64,000 bases of DNA from Neoarius graeffei (GCF_027579695.1 NC_083587.1:37567732-37631731); one strand, 5' to 3'. Numbered from the stretch's first letter, positions 23,871 through 35,813 are shown. Program-made: numbers and translations. The notes: generated by a model not told the origin, from the sequence alone.

Positions 23871-24390
23871 TAAATGGAACTTGTTTATGCACCTACAGGA
23901 ACATCCAGACAGCAATGCATTGCAATCATCTGACCTAGAAGTAAGAAAAGGCATGACCTAGTTTTTTTCTGCATCATGTAGTGACATTATATTTTTTATC
24001 TTAACAATATTTTTGAGATGAAAGAAGGCTGTCCTAATATTATCGGCATGTGCTTCAAATGAAAGACTGGAGTCAATGATCACCCCAAGGTTTTTTACTA
24101 CTGCTCATGAAGAAACTGAAAGGCCATAGAGAGTTATTATATAATCAGAAAATCTACTTCTAGCTGCATGTGGTCCTAGTAAAGGTACTTCTGTCTTAAC
24201 AGAATTAAGTAGAAGGAAGTTAATAAACATCCAGTGTCTAATGTCCTTGACACATTCCTCAATTTTATTAAGCTGGTGTTTCTCATCTGTCTTTGTTGAA
24301 ACATACAACTGTGTGTCATCAGCATAACAGTGGAAGCTAATACCATGCTTATGAATAAGATTACCCAGAGGTTAGTTTAGGATGGATAAT

Positions 24391-24935
24391 TTTTTATCAC
24401 GTCAAGGTACTGGACTGATTAGTGGTGAAATGATTCACAACCATGAATGATCTGTTTTGGTGTTTTGCACCTTCATTTTCATATATGGACTATGAATTGA
24501 GGTGAAATAAATTTTGGCAATGGCACATAAACCTGTTGTTTCAAAAAAAGCATGATGAATTTGGTTTTCCATGACAGCAGCACTTTAATGTTTTGTTTTA
24601 AGCATTCATTTAAGAAACAACCTACTAAAGACAGACAGGAATAAACAGAGAGCAAAATTAAGGGCTCTCTTAATTTACAAGTTACAGGGAGAGAACAAAG
24701 ATGGCTATGGCTGTGTTAGACTTTATACCTCCATCAGTGTGAAGTACACAACATGCATTTGGACTTTTTTATAAAACTTTTGAAAAGAAAGTTTAATGCT
24801 TTATAAAATGTTTACGTGTAAGATTTATAGACCTGGTGTATTCGACTTGCAATGTGGAATTTCTTGTGTATTGATTTTTTTTAATCTTGCATTTTTTCTC
24901 ATCATTTGGTGTGACTACCCGTACCCGATCATGTG
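24391..24935. other. Intergenic AT-rich DNA
   Basis: No supported feature. Confidence 0.5.
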
Positions 24936-26430
24936 GCATAATTTGTATAGCGCTTTTAACAACAGACATTGTCACAAAGCAACTTCATAGAAAAATAAAG
25001 ACTTTAAACATATGAACTAATTTTATCCCTAATAAATTTATTTGTCCCGATTTTTCCGTAATGAGCAAGCCTGAGGCAACGGTGGCAAGGAAAAACTGCC
25101 TGAGACAACATGAGGAAGAAACCTTGAGAGGAACCAGACTCAAAAGGGAACCCATCCTCATTTGTGTGATAACAGATAGCATGATTATAAATAACAAGCT
25201 TCTATAAGTGCCTCCTATATGGTAAAAAAAGTGCAATTGTGTAATGAGGAAATTCATTATAATTTTGACATTAATTCTATTTTGTTAACCCTCATCCTAC
25301 CATGCTATTTTACACCTTAATCTTACCATGTGGGGTCCGTTTGGACCCCAATACTTTTCTTTAAAATTAAAGCTTATAAAGACAAAATCACCAGATAAGT
25401 TTTGTTCAGAACATCTTGTATTAATAACAGCAATACACTAAAGGGCCCAAGGCATAAAGAACACACTTAACCTTCATCCTACCAGCCAATTTTACATACA
25501 CAAACTACCAGGCGGGGTCCGTATGGACCCCAGGAGGGAATACCTTGAAATCAATGCAGTAAGAACCAATTCAATGCAGCAAACAGACATAACTTTATTG
25601 AAGAACAAAATCCACTATGGCTGAATATCAATGATGTATTATAAATGCAATAACATTGCAATAATATTGCAATAACTAGCATACATGTAGCAAATTATAG
25701 CGCACCAAAAAAAATTGGCATTATATACATGATTTTTGCAGCTCATGCAGCTGTAAAACATTCTGGATTACAACTTAGGTCTTTTCTTACAGAATTTAAA
25801 ACAAAAAAGTAATTGTAAAATAATTTAGGGCTTTTGTTTTGCAGCCTGTGCTTATTGCAGCAGTGGGGTCCACACGGACCCCAAGAAGGAATGCCTTGGT
25901 AGTTTCATTATGGAACATAAAAGAAATAAAAGAAGTTAACTTTCAGTGTGCTATTCAATTATAAAATGAAAGACAGATAAACTTTACTCTGGGGTCCGGT
26001 TGGACCCCAGTAACAAATTAATTATACCTTCACAATGCAAAAAGCTGATCTTCCGGTGCTTTAGTGTTTTAATTAAGACATAAATTCCGACAAATTCATA
26101 AAACGGTGAGGCAGTATGTCACATATTTTTAAAATGGCAAACAAACATATAGGTGCGGGGTCCAGATGGACCCCACTTGGTAGGATGAAGTATGTCAAGT
26201 GTTCATTGATGGAAACTTGCGAGCAAAATTGTTCATGAAAACTGCAGTCCTGAAGTTATCATGGTGATTGTAGTCCTAAGCCATTGTAGCAAAACTGTAA
26301 GTGTCCAGAGCCATCTTGTAAGTTATATTATTTCGATTGTTCATTTGCGGCCATCCTCCACAGGAGTGATGTGATGAGAGTCCAGCCAGAAGTAGGGCAT
26401 CAGGACGGATCAGGCAGGTCCGATAATGAA
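24936..26430 (-). repeat. L2-like LINE 3' UTR, second copy, interrupted
   Basis: 24936-25288 and 26191-26430 align block by block with 21115-21590 and 22300-22410 (AGGAAGAAACCTTGAGAGGA; GAAGTAGGGCATCAGGA). The copy is split by the TTAA-flanked element at 25289-26190. Confidence 0.8.
25289..26190. mobile_element. TTAA-targeted, palindrome-rich element, probably piggyBac-like MITE
   Basis: The left end is TTAA|CCCTCATCCTACCATG. The right end TTGGTAGGATGAAG is its inverse with changes. The uninterrupted relative at 21455 reads GTTAAAGTTATCAAGTG, so the target was TTAA, the piggyBac site; the right-hand TTAA has been lost. A second start (TTAACCTTCATCCTACCAGCC) at 25467 suggests an element within an element. 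Five 18-bp palindromes GGGGTCC-N4-GGACCCC lie at 25332, 25514, 25865, 25991 and 26157. No ORF is present. Confidence 0.65.
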
Positions 26431-26454
26431 TCAACAGTTTCATTAAATGTATGT

Positions 26455-26820
26455 GTAGTGGTTAGCACTGTCGCCTCACAGCAAGAAGGTTCTGGGTTCG
26501 AGTCCAGTGGCTGACGGGGGCCTTTCAGTGTGGAGTTTGCATGTTCTCCCCGTGTCTGTGTGGGTTTCCTCCGGGTGCTCCGGTTTCCCCCACAGTTCAA
26601 ATACATGCAGTTAGGTTAACAATGGGTGGCCCTTGAGTGAGGCACCTAACCCCCAACTGCTCCCTGGGTGCTGTAGCATAGCTGCCCACTGCTCTGGGTA
26701 TGTGTGTGTGCTCTTTGCTCACTTGTGTATGTGTTCACTGCTTCAGGTGGGTTAAATGCAGAGGTTAAATTTCACTGTGCTTGAGTGTGCATGTGACAAA
26801 TAAAGACTTCTTCTTCTTAA
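26455..26820 (+). repeat. Chimeric SINE: V-domain head with a different tail
   Basis: The head and V domain are standard up to CATGCAGTTAGGTTAAC (about 26620). The 3' part is another fish SINE/LINE tail (GAGGCACCTAACCCCCAACT, then GGGTTAAATGCAGAGGTTAA), ending in a TTC-rich run. Confidence 0.75.
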
Positions 26821-27487
26821 AGACTTCAATACAGTTTGCTCAAGTGGGTATTAATTTTATATTAATAAAACACAAACAAAGAAACTCTGTAAAGTGTATG
26901 TATGTAAGTTCATAACTTACAGAAATTTGTAAATCGCAGATTACTGTATTTTTATAGACTTGTAAAACTTTTACGTACATTAAGGTAATATGTTATTTGA
27001 GGTTGATGCCACATGATCATTGTTAAGACCGTGGCCAGTCAATGTTGATGAAAAAGTGTAAATTCTCATAATTCCATGTTTTTAGATGTGTACATCACAT
27101 TTCAAATGTTTCACTAATTGCCAAGTATATGTTTGATTTTGATATTTTTAATATTGCTTATTTGTCAATGATTCTTCATTAAATTTTAATTATTTTTACT
27201 TCAGTGTATTTTTATACAAATACCTGCAGTGGCATAGACAGGAATTAATTTCAGGTGAGGAATTATTAAATAAATTCACTGTGTGAATACAATTATATTA
27301 ATTGCAATAAGTGTGATGTGCTTATGCTAGAGCTATTGTCAACCAATTGTCAAATTAGTAATATAGACATAACTTTATTACAGTTTATTACAGTAAAGGA
27401 TTATAATTAAATGACTACTTTTTGCTGACAGAGGTTTAGCAAACCTATATTATGTGATATATATTATGTATTGTAAAAATATCTTCA
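26821..27487. other. AT-rich intergenic DNA
   Basis: No supported feature. Confidence 0.5.
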
Positions 27488-27842
27488 AAAATCCATCCAT
27501 CCATTATGCATAACCACTTGTCCTGTGCAGGGTCACGGGAGCCTATCCCAGCTGACTATGGGTGAGAGCCAGGGTACACCCTGGACAAGTCGCCAGGTCA
27601 TCGCAGGGCTGACACATAGAGACAAACAACCATTCACACCTACGGTTAATTTAGAGCCACCAATTAACCTAACCTGCATGTCTTTGGACTGTGGGGGAAA
27701 CCAGAGCACCCGGAGGAAACCCGTGAAGACATGGGGAGAACATGCAAACTCTACACAGAAAATCTCCCGTCAGCCACTGGGCTCAAACCCAGAACCTTCT
27801 TGCTGTGAGGTGACAGTGCTAACCACTACACCACCGTGCCAT
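27488..27842 (-). repeat. V-domain SINE
   Basis: (ATCC)n at the left, then TGCATAACCACTTGTCCTGT; the head ends CACCACCGTGCCATCC. Moderately diverged. Confidence 0.88.
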
Positions 27843-28675
27843 CCTCTTTAAAAATCGTGATATGATATTTTTGTCATTTGTCCAGCCCTGCCTGTGATTA
27901 CCTGTTTTGTGCAGGTCAAAAGCAGTCTGTCTCTTTCATGTTGAAAGTTCATTATTCCTGCACAATAGCAGTTACACAAACCTAATATCAATACCCCTGG
28001 AAAACAGGACATGGCAGAAGGCTATAAAGGAGCTCCTGGAACTGAAACTGAGAGCAGTTTAAAGAATATATAACTGTGTGACATTTAAAAATATATATTC
28101 TGCAGCAGTGTGAGTAGTTTTGGAATTTCAGTCATTGTGTGCATTGTTTATTTCATGGAATCATTTATTATAATAGAAAATAAACATTACAGGAGTTGCC
28201 TATATGTGAGTATAAGCATGATGAAGCAAGAGTTTGTTGCCCCTGGAGAGCCTCCCAGGTTTCCTTCAGTTCTTCTCTTGGTTAAGGGAAGTGAAATCTA
28301 TCAGCTGTGTGGGTGTGTGTGTGTGTGTGTGTGGGTGGGTGGGTGGCCAGTCTCCAGCACAGAGACAGACTTGTTGGCCTCTTTTGGGCCAGTATCCAAG
28401 GGTTATGTAATCCCTGTGTTTTGGAATGGAGCGCCATGCTTCTCCAGACTTAGTCAGATGGAGACCTCTCTCTCTCACACACACACTCTCTGTTTTTCTT
28501 CTTCCTCTTCTCCCCTCTCCCTGGCCCCTTTTCCTTTAACTTTTAAATGCATGGTTACATTTGCCAACTGTTTGTACATATACTGGGCTCTTATAGATGA
28601 TTCAAATCAATCTCTTATGACCGTGTAAAACTGTCAAAAATTTGATTGGCTGACAAACACAAACATATTTTAAAT

Positions 28676-28739
<64 letters not shown>

Positions 28740-29832
28740 CATTGTTTTTTATTGAAAACAGATTAAGTAATAAACAGCTTCAGTTTGAGCCTGTAAATAC
28801 TTGCTGTGAAGATAGTTTGTTAGTCACACAGAATGCAGATATATCTTAATTATAATTGGCAAAAATTTGTAATAATATATATTATTAATATTTTTAATTA
28901 GCTACCTAACAGAAATCAGTTTTGCTTTTAATTGTGTTCTTTTCAAAGAAAAAAAAATGTGGAAAAGTAATAAGGAGGTGGGAGGTAAGAAAAAAATAAC
29001 GGATGAGGTAGTGTGGGGGAAATGGGGTCATGGGTTGTTAAGAGTAAAGGTATGCATTTTAGGGGAAGCCATGACACCATTTCCTCTGATGTCATTTCTC
29101 TACCTGCATGGAACCGCTATACCGCACAGAGATGGTTTCTCCACTTACGCACTCTTGCCTCCATTTTTCTTTATAACTTTTATTTGCATACCTATCAATG
29201 CATTTATGTCTTACTTATTTCTCTCTCTCTCTTTCCCCCCATCAAACCACAGCTCATAGCGTACACAGTGGTGCTGTGTGGGTTTTACCTACCTGTGTTG
29301 ACCCAGACTGTTTTCTAAAAGCAGTGTGTTTATGAGTGTTGGAGTCAGTGGGCCTCAGTTCATAAGCATGAAAACATACTGCTGGAAAATACGCCCTCCC
29401 ACATACACAAACTTAATAAGATGCACATCCACCACCACAGAGCAGTTTTCTACCTGGAAGCTTGATCCCTGACACTTTGGGGATTTAATGTTCTGTTTTT
29501 TGATGAGCAATAGCTATAACACTTTCTCAGGCCTGTCTTACTTTATGGCAACACAACTGTAATATTTATAAACTATCCAATACTCTGATCTAATTAATAT
29601 TAACAAAATAATACATTTTGATGAAAATAGACACACAAACATATTCAAATTTAGGGGCTGTGAAATCAGACCATGTTCAGGAACCTTTGCATTCAGCTCT
29701 ACAATTATTGGCTTCTTGGCATCTTAAAAAAAAAGCTACATAAATACAAATAACCCCTACCTGTCTTTAAACAAAAAAATAATTCCCAGAAGAACTGTTA
29801 TTCGTTGTCCCAACATGCAAACATTGGGGCTA

Positions 29833-29871
<39 letters not shown>

Positions 29872-29980
29872 GTAAAGCACTGTGACAATACGAAATCCTG
29901 CCAGATTTGCAAAAGTTCCAGTAACTGATTTTTTCATACTTACATACATATGTTGATAAAGCACCTGAAAATGGACAAGT
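27843..29980. other. Intergenic DNA with microsatellites, no gene seen
   Basis: (GT)n at about 28313-28332, (TA)n at 28679-28737, (CT)n at 29839-29866. ORFs of 100-172 codons here are low-complexity or lack recognisable domains. Confidence 0.5.
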
Positions 29981-30045
29981 GTGGGTGGCATGGATGCACT
30001 ATCACCTCACAGCAGGAAGGTTCTGGGATTGAACCTCGCAGCCAC
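29981..30045 (+). repeat. SINE head fragment
   Basis: GGGTGGCATGGATGCACTAT, then CACCTCACAGCAGGAAGG and GGGATTGAACC: a decayed tRNA-like head without the V domain. Confidence 0.6.
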
Positions 30046-30313
30046 ATGGGACTACATTGCTTATTGAACCATATGTAACATATAAAAATGATTATCAGCG
30101 GAAGAAAACAGGCTTCTAATGGCAACATGAAATGACATTTACACTACCGTTCAAAGGTTTGGGGTCACCCAGACAGTTTTGTGTTTTCCATGAAAAGTCA
30201 CACTTTTATTTACCACCATAAGTTGTAAAATGAATAGAAAATATAGTCAAGACATTTTTCTGGCCATTTTGAGCATTTAATCGACCCCACAAATGTGATG
30301 CTCCAGAAACTCA

Positions 30314-31299
30314 GGCCCTGTCCACACGGCAACGGATTCAGGTGAATCCGATAAAATTGTTTATCGTTTCGGCCTGGCGTCCACACGGCACCGGTGTTTT
30401 GGGTGCCCCAAAACGAAATCTTTTGAGAACGGGTTCCAGAGTGGAAAGATCTGGCAACGGCGCCGTTGCGAAGTCGTCTGGATGAGTAGAACGGATTTGT
30501 TTACGATGACGTCACAACCACATGTGCTTCACGCCGGGTAGAAGTGTAACAAATTCGATGCGAGTTGTCAACAAATCCTATAACTTGGTTCATGAAACGC
30601 GCTTACAAAATATTTTCACTGTGAATATTTATTGTGTAATGGTGCAAAGTGAGAGAGAGAGAGAGAGAGAGTTAGGGCAGAGTCAATCCCGCCAGCAAAA
30701 ATAGGGAAAAAAAGGAGCGATCTCACCTCTTCAGATGTTGGTTTAAGTCCTACAATACATTCCTCAAAAAGGGCGTAGAAGAACAAATTAATCCATCAAC
30801 GTGTAGCATTCAATTTATTCCGGACCATTAAAGACGCTGCCTTCCGCGTAGAATCATACGTCATCCTCGCCGCCATATTGGATAGGTCAAAGCGGAGAAT
30901 AAAGATGCCTCATTCATGTGCTGCGTTTAACTGTACCAACAGGTTTGCCGTCCAAACGAGATCACATGGGATTACCTTTCACAGGTGAGACTGGAAAAAT
31001 ACTTTTCATTGTATTTGGTCATTATAATGTAATTTTACAAACAGATTTTTCTGACTTTGTGGCTAATATGAAGTCTCGCGCATAATAGTTTATGTGCATG
31101 CGTCCTTACTTCTTCTATTGTTCTGGTGTCTCTGAAGGGACCATCTTACAGCGCCCCTAGAGGTGTGGCATGTGTATTGCATCGTTTTCAGCAAGTGTTG
31201 CGTTGCCGTATGTACCTGATATTTTACTGATCCGTTGCCCATGTGGATGCGATATTTTTTTTAATAACATCTCGTTGCCGTTGTCGTGTGGATGTAGCC
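30314..31299 (+). mobile_element. Harbinger-type element, family H1, carrying a THAP exon
   Basis: Ends GGCCCTGTCCACACGGCAAC and (inverted) GGCTACATCCACACGACAAC; TCA flanks both sides (30311-30313 and 31300-31302). A (GA)n run lies at about 30652-30671. Compared with copy 39960-40938, this copy has extra sequence after GGACCATTAAAG that includes a THAP first exon. Confidence 0.78.
30905..30984 (+). pseudogene. Isolated THAP-domain first exon
   Basis: MPHSCAAFNCTNRFAVQTRS, then HGITFHR, is the start of a THAP domain (C2CH zinc finger): Met-Pro, the Cys pair C5/C10, and the ITFHRFP-like strand. It is cut by a consensus splice donor (CACAG|GTGAGA). GCCGCCATATTGG, a YY1-like word, lies 36 bp upstream. 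No second exon is visible downstream, so I call it an orphan exon inside the mobile element. Confidence 0.6.
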
Positions 31300-31660
31300 T
31301 CAATCTGCTCAAAGGAAGGTCAGTTTTATAGCTTCTCTAAAGAGCTAAACTGTTTTCAGCTGTGCTAACATGATTGTACAAGGGTTTTCTAATCATCCAT
31401 TAGCCTTCTGAGGCAATGAGCAAACACATTGTAACATTAGAACACTGGAGTGAGAGTTGCTGGAAATGGGCCTCTATACACCTATGGAGATATTGCACCA
31501 AAAACCAGACATTTGCAGCTAGAATAGTCATTTACCACATTAGCAATGTATAGAGTGTATTTCTGATTAGTTTAAAGTGATCTTCATTGAAAAGAACAGT
31601 GCTTTTCTTTCAGAAATAAGGAAATTTCAAAGTGACCCCAAACTTTTGAACGGTAGTGTA

Positions 31661-31796
31661 AACTAAAGATTGCTCAAAGTTCTTTGTAATGAAGTAAAAT
31701 AGCTCAAGCAAAAACAAAACAGAAACAAACAAACAAAATCCTGAGAAAATATACTTAAAGAAACTTTTTTTTTAAAGGGCAGAACTGTTGGGGAAG
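31661..31796. other. Right flank of the 19.8-kb repeat family
   Basis: AACTAAAGATTGCTCAAAGT and the following AAACAAAAC/AAATCC words match 19895-19990. Confidence 0.55.
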
Positions 31797-32120
31797 TCTC
31801 ATGGTGGTGCAGTGAGCACTGTCACCTCACAGTGAGAAGGTTCCAGGTTGGAATCTCATGGCCAGCGGGGGCCTTTCTGTGTGGAGTTTGCATGTTCTCC
31901 CCATGCCTGCATTGGTTTCCTCCAGGTGCTCCGGTTTCCTCCCACAGTTCAATGACATGCGGATTAGGCTACTCATTGTGAGTGTGAACGGTTGTTCATC
32001 TGTGTATTAGCCCTGTGATAGATTGCTGGCCTGGCCAGGGCGAACCTCATCTTTTGCTCGAAGTCAGCTGGGATTTGGTCCAGCTTAATATATAATGATG
32101 AATAAGCGGTAGGGATGATG
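31797..32120 (+). repeat. Diverged V-domain SINE
   Basis: GGTGGTGCAGTGAGCACTGT, CATGTTCTCCCCATGCCTGC and AGTCAGCTGGGATTTGGTCC are in order, with an eroded tail. Confidence 0.75.
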
Positions 32121-32245
32121 GCTGGTCAAGTGAATTCATGGCACAGTGATTGAGTGACTTACATTTTGTGATGCCCACAATACTCAGTAAAAGGCAAAGC
32201 TCACAGAGAGCTGAAAATGACAACTAAACGGTGAGTGTCTCCTAA

Positions 32246-32768
32246 GGGTCTCTGCATGCTCTTGCGACAAGGCTTTCGCAGATAGCTTTTCGCAGACAGT
32301 TGTAATTTATCGTTGAGCGGGGAGTAATAGGCGTGCGCGATGTTATTCACCGCCACAACGCAAGGGGGCGCGAAGTCGCGAAATCGCTAGGAGTAGTTGG
32401 TGGGTGTGGTTAGTGGAGTGTTTATCCTCCGGTTACTTATAATGAATAGAACTGGAGTCGTATAGATGTACGTACTTCCTCACTTCCTCGATCAACCACT
32501 CTCCATGCTGCTCCATCTTCGCTCGTGTTTTTAAAAATGGCGGTAGTGAAAACAAACCAAACCGGGAAAGTAGGGAAGCGGAAGTGCGTGTACAGCGGAT
32601 GTAGAGTGGACCAATCAGAGCCCTCTTGTCTGCGACGCTGTCTGCGAGGCTTCTGCGGTGGTCACAATTTTTGGGAGGTGCGTGCAGAGCGTCTGCGAAG
32701 GGGGGGGCTACGCAGACGCCATCTGCGATGCCATCTGCGAGGACTGCGTTGTCAGCATAAATTGGCCT
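32246..32768. mobile_element. MITE with inverted TCTGCGA subterminal repeats
   Basis: TAA flanks both ends (32243-32245 and 32769-32771). The left end shows TCGCAGA at 32276 and 32290. The right end shows the inverse TCTGCGA at 32629, 32641, 32692, 32722 and 32734. This symmetric layout is typical of transposase-binding subterminal repeats. A start codon and short ORF (MAVVKTNQTGKVGKRK, from 32537) lie inside; no transposase domain is recognised. Confidence 0.6.
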
Positions 32769-33195
32769 TAAGTGCAGTGTGCATTAGGCCTTTCAGTAAC
32801 ACAACTCAGCCACTGAAGTGTGTTGGCTAGCACAAACATACAGTACCAGTCAAAAGTACGGACGCACCTTCTAATTCAATGTTTTTCTTTATTTGTATTA
32901 ATTAAAAGACACTTCATGCCTTAAAGTAATGATGGACTGTCACTTCTCTTTACTTAGTTGAGCAGTTCTTGACATAATATGGATTACTACAGTTGTGGAA
33001 TAGGGCTATTTACTGCATTTTTATCCGAATCAGAATCAAAAATACTTTAATAATCCTAAGGGGAAACGGAGTACGTCTGCAGTTGTTCACACTCAAGCAG
33101 AGAAAAGAAATTACAGAATTAAACAGATATGTTAAACTTATGAACTATGTAATAATATATAAAAAAATAATATATGTAAAATATTTTAATGTAAA

Positions 33196-33228
<33 letters not shown>

Positions 33229-33230
<2 letters not shown>

Positions 33231-33594
33231 ATTATCTCTAGCCGCTTTATCCTTCTACAGGGTCGCAGGCAAGCTGGAGCCTATCCCAGCTGACTACGGG
33301 CGAAAGGCGGGGTACACCCTGGACAAGTCGCCAGGTCATCACAGGGCTGACACATAGACACAGACAACCATTCACACTCACATTCACACCTACGGTCAAT
33401 TTAGAGTCACCAGTCAACCTAACCTGCATGTCTTTGGACTGTGGGGGAAACCGGAGCACCCGGAGGAAACCCACGCGGACACGGGGAGAACATGCAAACT
33501 CCGCACAGAAAGGCCCTCGCCGGCCCCGGGGCTCGAACCCAGGACCTTCTTGCTGTGAGGCGACAGCGCTAACCACTACACCACCGTGCCGCCC
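33229..33594 (-). repeat. V-domain SINE inside a TA microsatellite
   Basis: Near-consensus copy with (TA)n on both sides (about 33198-33226 and 33596-33622), which were one run before insertion. Confidence 0.92.
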
Positions 33595-33839
33595 CATATA
33601 TATATATATATATATATATATATTGCACATAACTATCCATAGGGAAGGATAAACAACAATGTAGATGGAAGAAAGAAAGTTATTGCACAGTTATTGCACA
33701 AAAGTAGTAAATAATGGCTACGGTACATAGAAGTAATTACATAATTACATTAGTATTGCACATTGATTGAGGTATTGAATAGATATGTAATTATTGAACC
33801 CAGGTTCAGTGTGGATGGATGAAGTGTAATGGAATTATT

Positions 33840-35760
33840 ACATTGGTGTAGTATTGAATAGCCCATTGTCTATTGAATCTCTGAGCCTCTGAGGGAGAAG
33901 TTGAAAGTTTGATGGCCACGTGCAGGAATGATCTCCTGTGGTGCTCTGTGGTGCATTTTGGGGAAATGAGTCTATCCCTGAAAGTACTCCTTTGACTGGC
34001 CGGCTCATGATAGTGTCAGTGGGAGACATTGTCCAGGATGATACACAGTTTAACCAGCATCTTCCTCTCAGACACTGTCTCCAGAGACTTCAGCTCCATT
34101 CCTACAATGTCATCTGCCTTGCGGAACAGTTTATTGAGCATTTTGGCATCTGCTGCCCTCAATCTGCTACCCTAGCAAACCACAGCACACAGGAGAGCAC
34201 TGACCACCACAGACTCATAAAACATCCTCAGGATAATCCTGCAGATGTTGAATGAGCTCAGCCTTCTCAGAAAGTAGAGGCGGCTTTTTGTATATAGCCT
34301 CTGTATTCTTACTCCAGTCTAGTCTATTGTCAGCATCTACCCCAGGTACTTGTAGTCCTCCACAATGTCAACACTGACCCAATGGATCAGTGGGTCACCG
34401 GTGCCTTGTTCCTTCTCATGTCCACCACATCTCATGCCCACCATAAAGACTCATGTTCTTTGGGCTACGTTTACATTAGACCGTATCTGTCTCGTTTTCT
34501 TTGCGGATGCACTGTCCGTTTACATTAATCCACCTGGAAAAGCCGGGAAACGGGAATCCGCCAGCGTCCACGTATTCAATCTAGATCGTATCTGGTCCGG
34601 TGCTGTGTAAACATTGAGATACGCGAATACGCTGTGCTGAGCTCTAGCTGGCGTCCTCATTGGACAACGTCACTGTGACATCCACCTTCCTGATTCGCTG
34701 GCGTTGGTCATGTGACGCGACTGCTGAAAAACGGCGCGGACTTCTGCCTTGTATCACCTTTCATTAAAGAGTATAAAAGTATGAAAATACTGCAAATACT
34801 GATGCAAATACTGCCCATTGTGTAGTTATGATTGTCTTTAGGCTTGCCATCCTTCCACTTGCAAGTAGTAAGTGATATGCGCTGGGATCACACACACAGC
34901 GGCTCAGTCCCGAATCGTGGCTTGTGCACTTCACTCGCGCGCTGTGTGAGCTGCGCAGGGCCGGAGTGCGCACCCTCCAGAGGGCACTCGCTGTTCAGGG
35001 CGGAGTGATTTGGAGCGCAGGATGCCTGCGGAGCCGAGCGTATCCGTGTATTGGTGTTGCTGTGTGCACGGCTAACAGTTTTAGTGTAAACGCGAATCGT
35101 TTTAAGAACGTTAATCTGATGATCCGCTGATTCGACGTAATGTAAACGTAGCCTTAGTCTTTATCACATTCAGCTGCAGATGGTTCTGCTCACACCATGT
35201 AACAAAGTTTTCCATCACCGCCCTATACTCAGGTTCATCATCCTTACTGATATGTCCAACTATAGCAGAGTCATCAGAGTACTTCTGAAGATGGCAGAAT
35301 TCTGTCTCATAGTTGAAGCCCATGGTGTAAAGGGTGAACAGGAAGGGAGATAAGACTGTTCTCTGTGGTGCCCCAGACTTGCTGATCACCTTGACTGACA
35401 CAAAGTGTTGTAAGCGTACATACTGTGGCCTGCTGGTCAGGTAATTGACAATCCAGGACACGAGGTGGGACTCCACATTCATTGCTGTCAGCTTCTCACC
35501 AAGACGCACTGGCTGTATGATGTTGAAAGCACTGGAGAAGTCAAAGAACATTATCCTCAGTGCTTGCCAGTTTGTCCAGGCAGGAGTAGGCATGGTCTAG
35601 CAGGTGGATTATGACATCCTCAACTCCGAGTCGACAAAGCTGCGGGGCACAGGCTTTGAGCACCTTGGGGCTGACACCATCAGGGCCAGCAGCCTTGTGT
35701 GAGTGGAAATGCTTCAGCTGTCTTCCCACCTGGTCAGCAGTGAAACTCATCATGGAGGTT
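33840..35760 (-). pseudogene. LINE reverse transcriptase, broken
   Basis: RT blocks in order on the minus strand: TADQVGRQLKHFHSHKAAGP (35741), then FFDFSSAFNIIQP with VSWIVNYLTSRPQYVRLQ (35593 onwards), SGAPQRTVLSPFLFTLYT, and YSDDSAIVGHI at the catalytic site, where the family has YADD. HLQLNVIKTK follows. The C-terminal part continues beyond the H2 insertion (35153-34463) as decayed frames to about 33840. PQRTV for PQGTV, YSDD for YADD, frameshifts and stops all argue against activity. Confidence 0.85.
34463..35153 (-). mobile_element. Harbinger-type element, family H2, copy c
   Basis: Same ends as copy b (GGCTACGTTTACATTAGACC and, inverted, TGTAAACGTAGCC). It lies inside the RT sequence; the flanking target bases have diverged (TTG and TTA). 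The 28-codon ORF is at 34764-34850, minus. Confidence 0.82.
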
Positions 35761-35813
35761 TCAGGTAAGGGAGGAGTGGTGGTCTCAGTTTATCCAGAAC
35801 AGTCTCTATAGTA

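Larger units (their letters stand above)
21100..24390 (-). mobile_element. L2-like LINE, 3' half, interrupted twice
   Basis: On the minus strand the reverse transcriptase C-terminal part begins near 24310 (DIRHWMFINFLLLNSVKTEV). It continues in broken frames (VQNAAARVLT near 23160, before that SRSDDCNALLSGC near 23940). It then passes into a long 3' UTR that ends at 21110-21180 in AAAAGCGCTATACAAATAAA, typical of fish L2 tails. Two Harbinger-type elements (21591-22299 and 23180-23870) sit inside. Stops and frameshifts show it is dead. A (GT)n run lies at about 22676-22713. Confidence 0.8.
30142..31658. mobile_element. Tc1-like MITE (about 530 bp) split by an H1 element
   Basis: Terminal repeats CACTACCGTTCAAAGGTTTG and, inverted, CAAACTTTTGAACGGTAGTG; TA at 30140-30141 and 31659-31660. 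Removing the inner element (30314-31299) leaves about 530 bp without a transposase. The matching stretch near 19895 reads GGCATTTGAACTAAAC and lacks the insertion. Confidence 0.85.

Noticed and set aside
28110-28628. 172-codon ORF
   Set aside because: Much of it is GT and CT microsatellite. No recognisable domain and no splice context.
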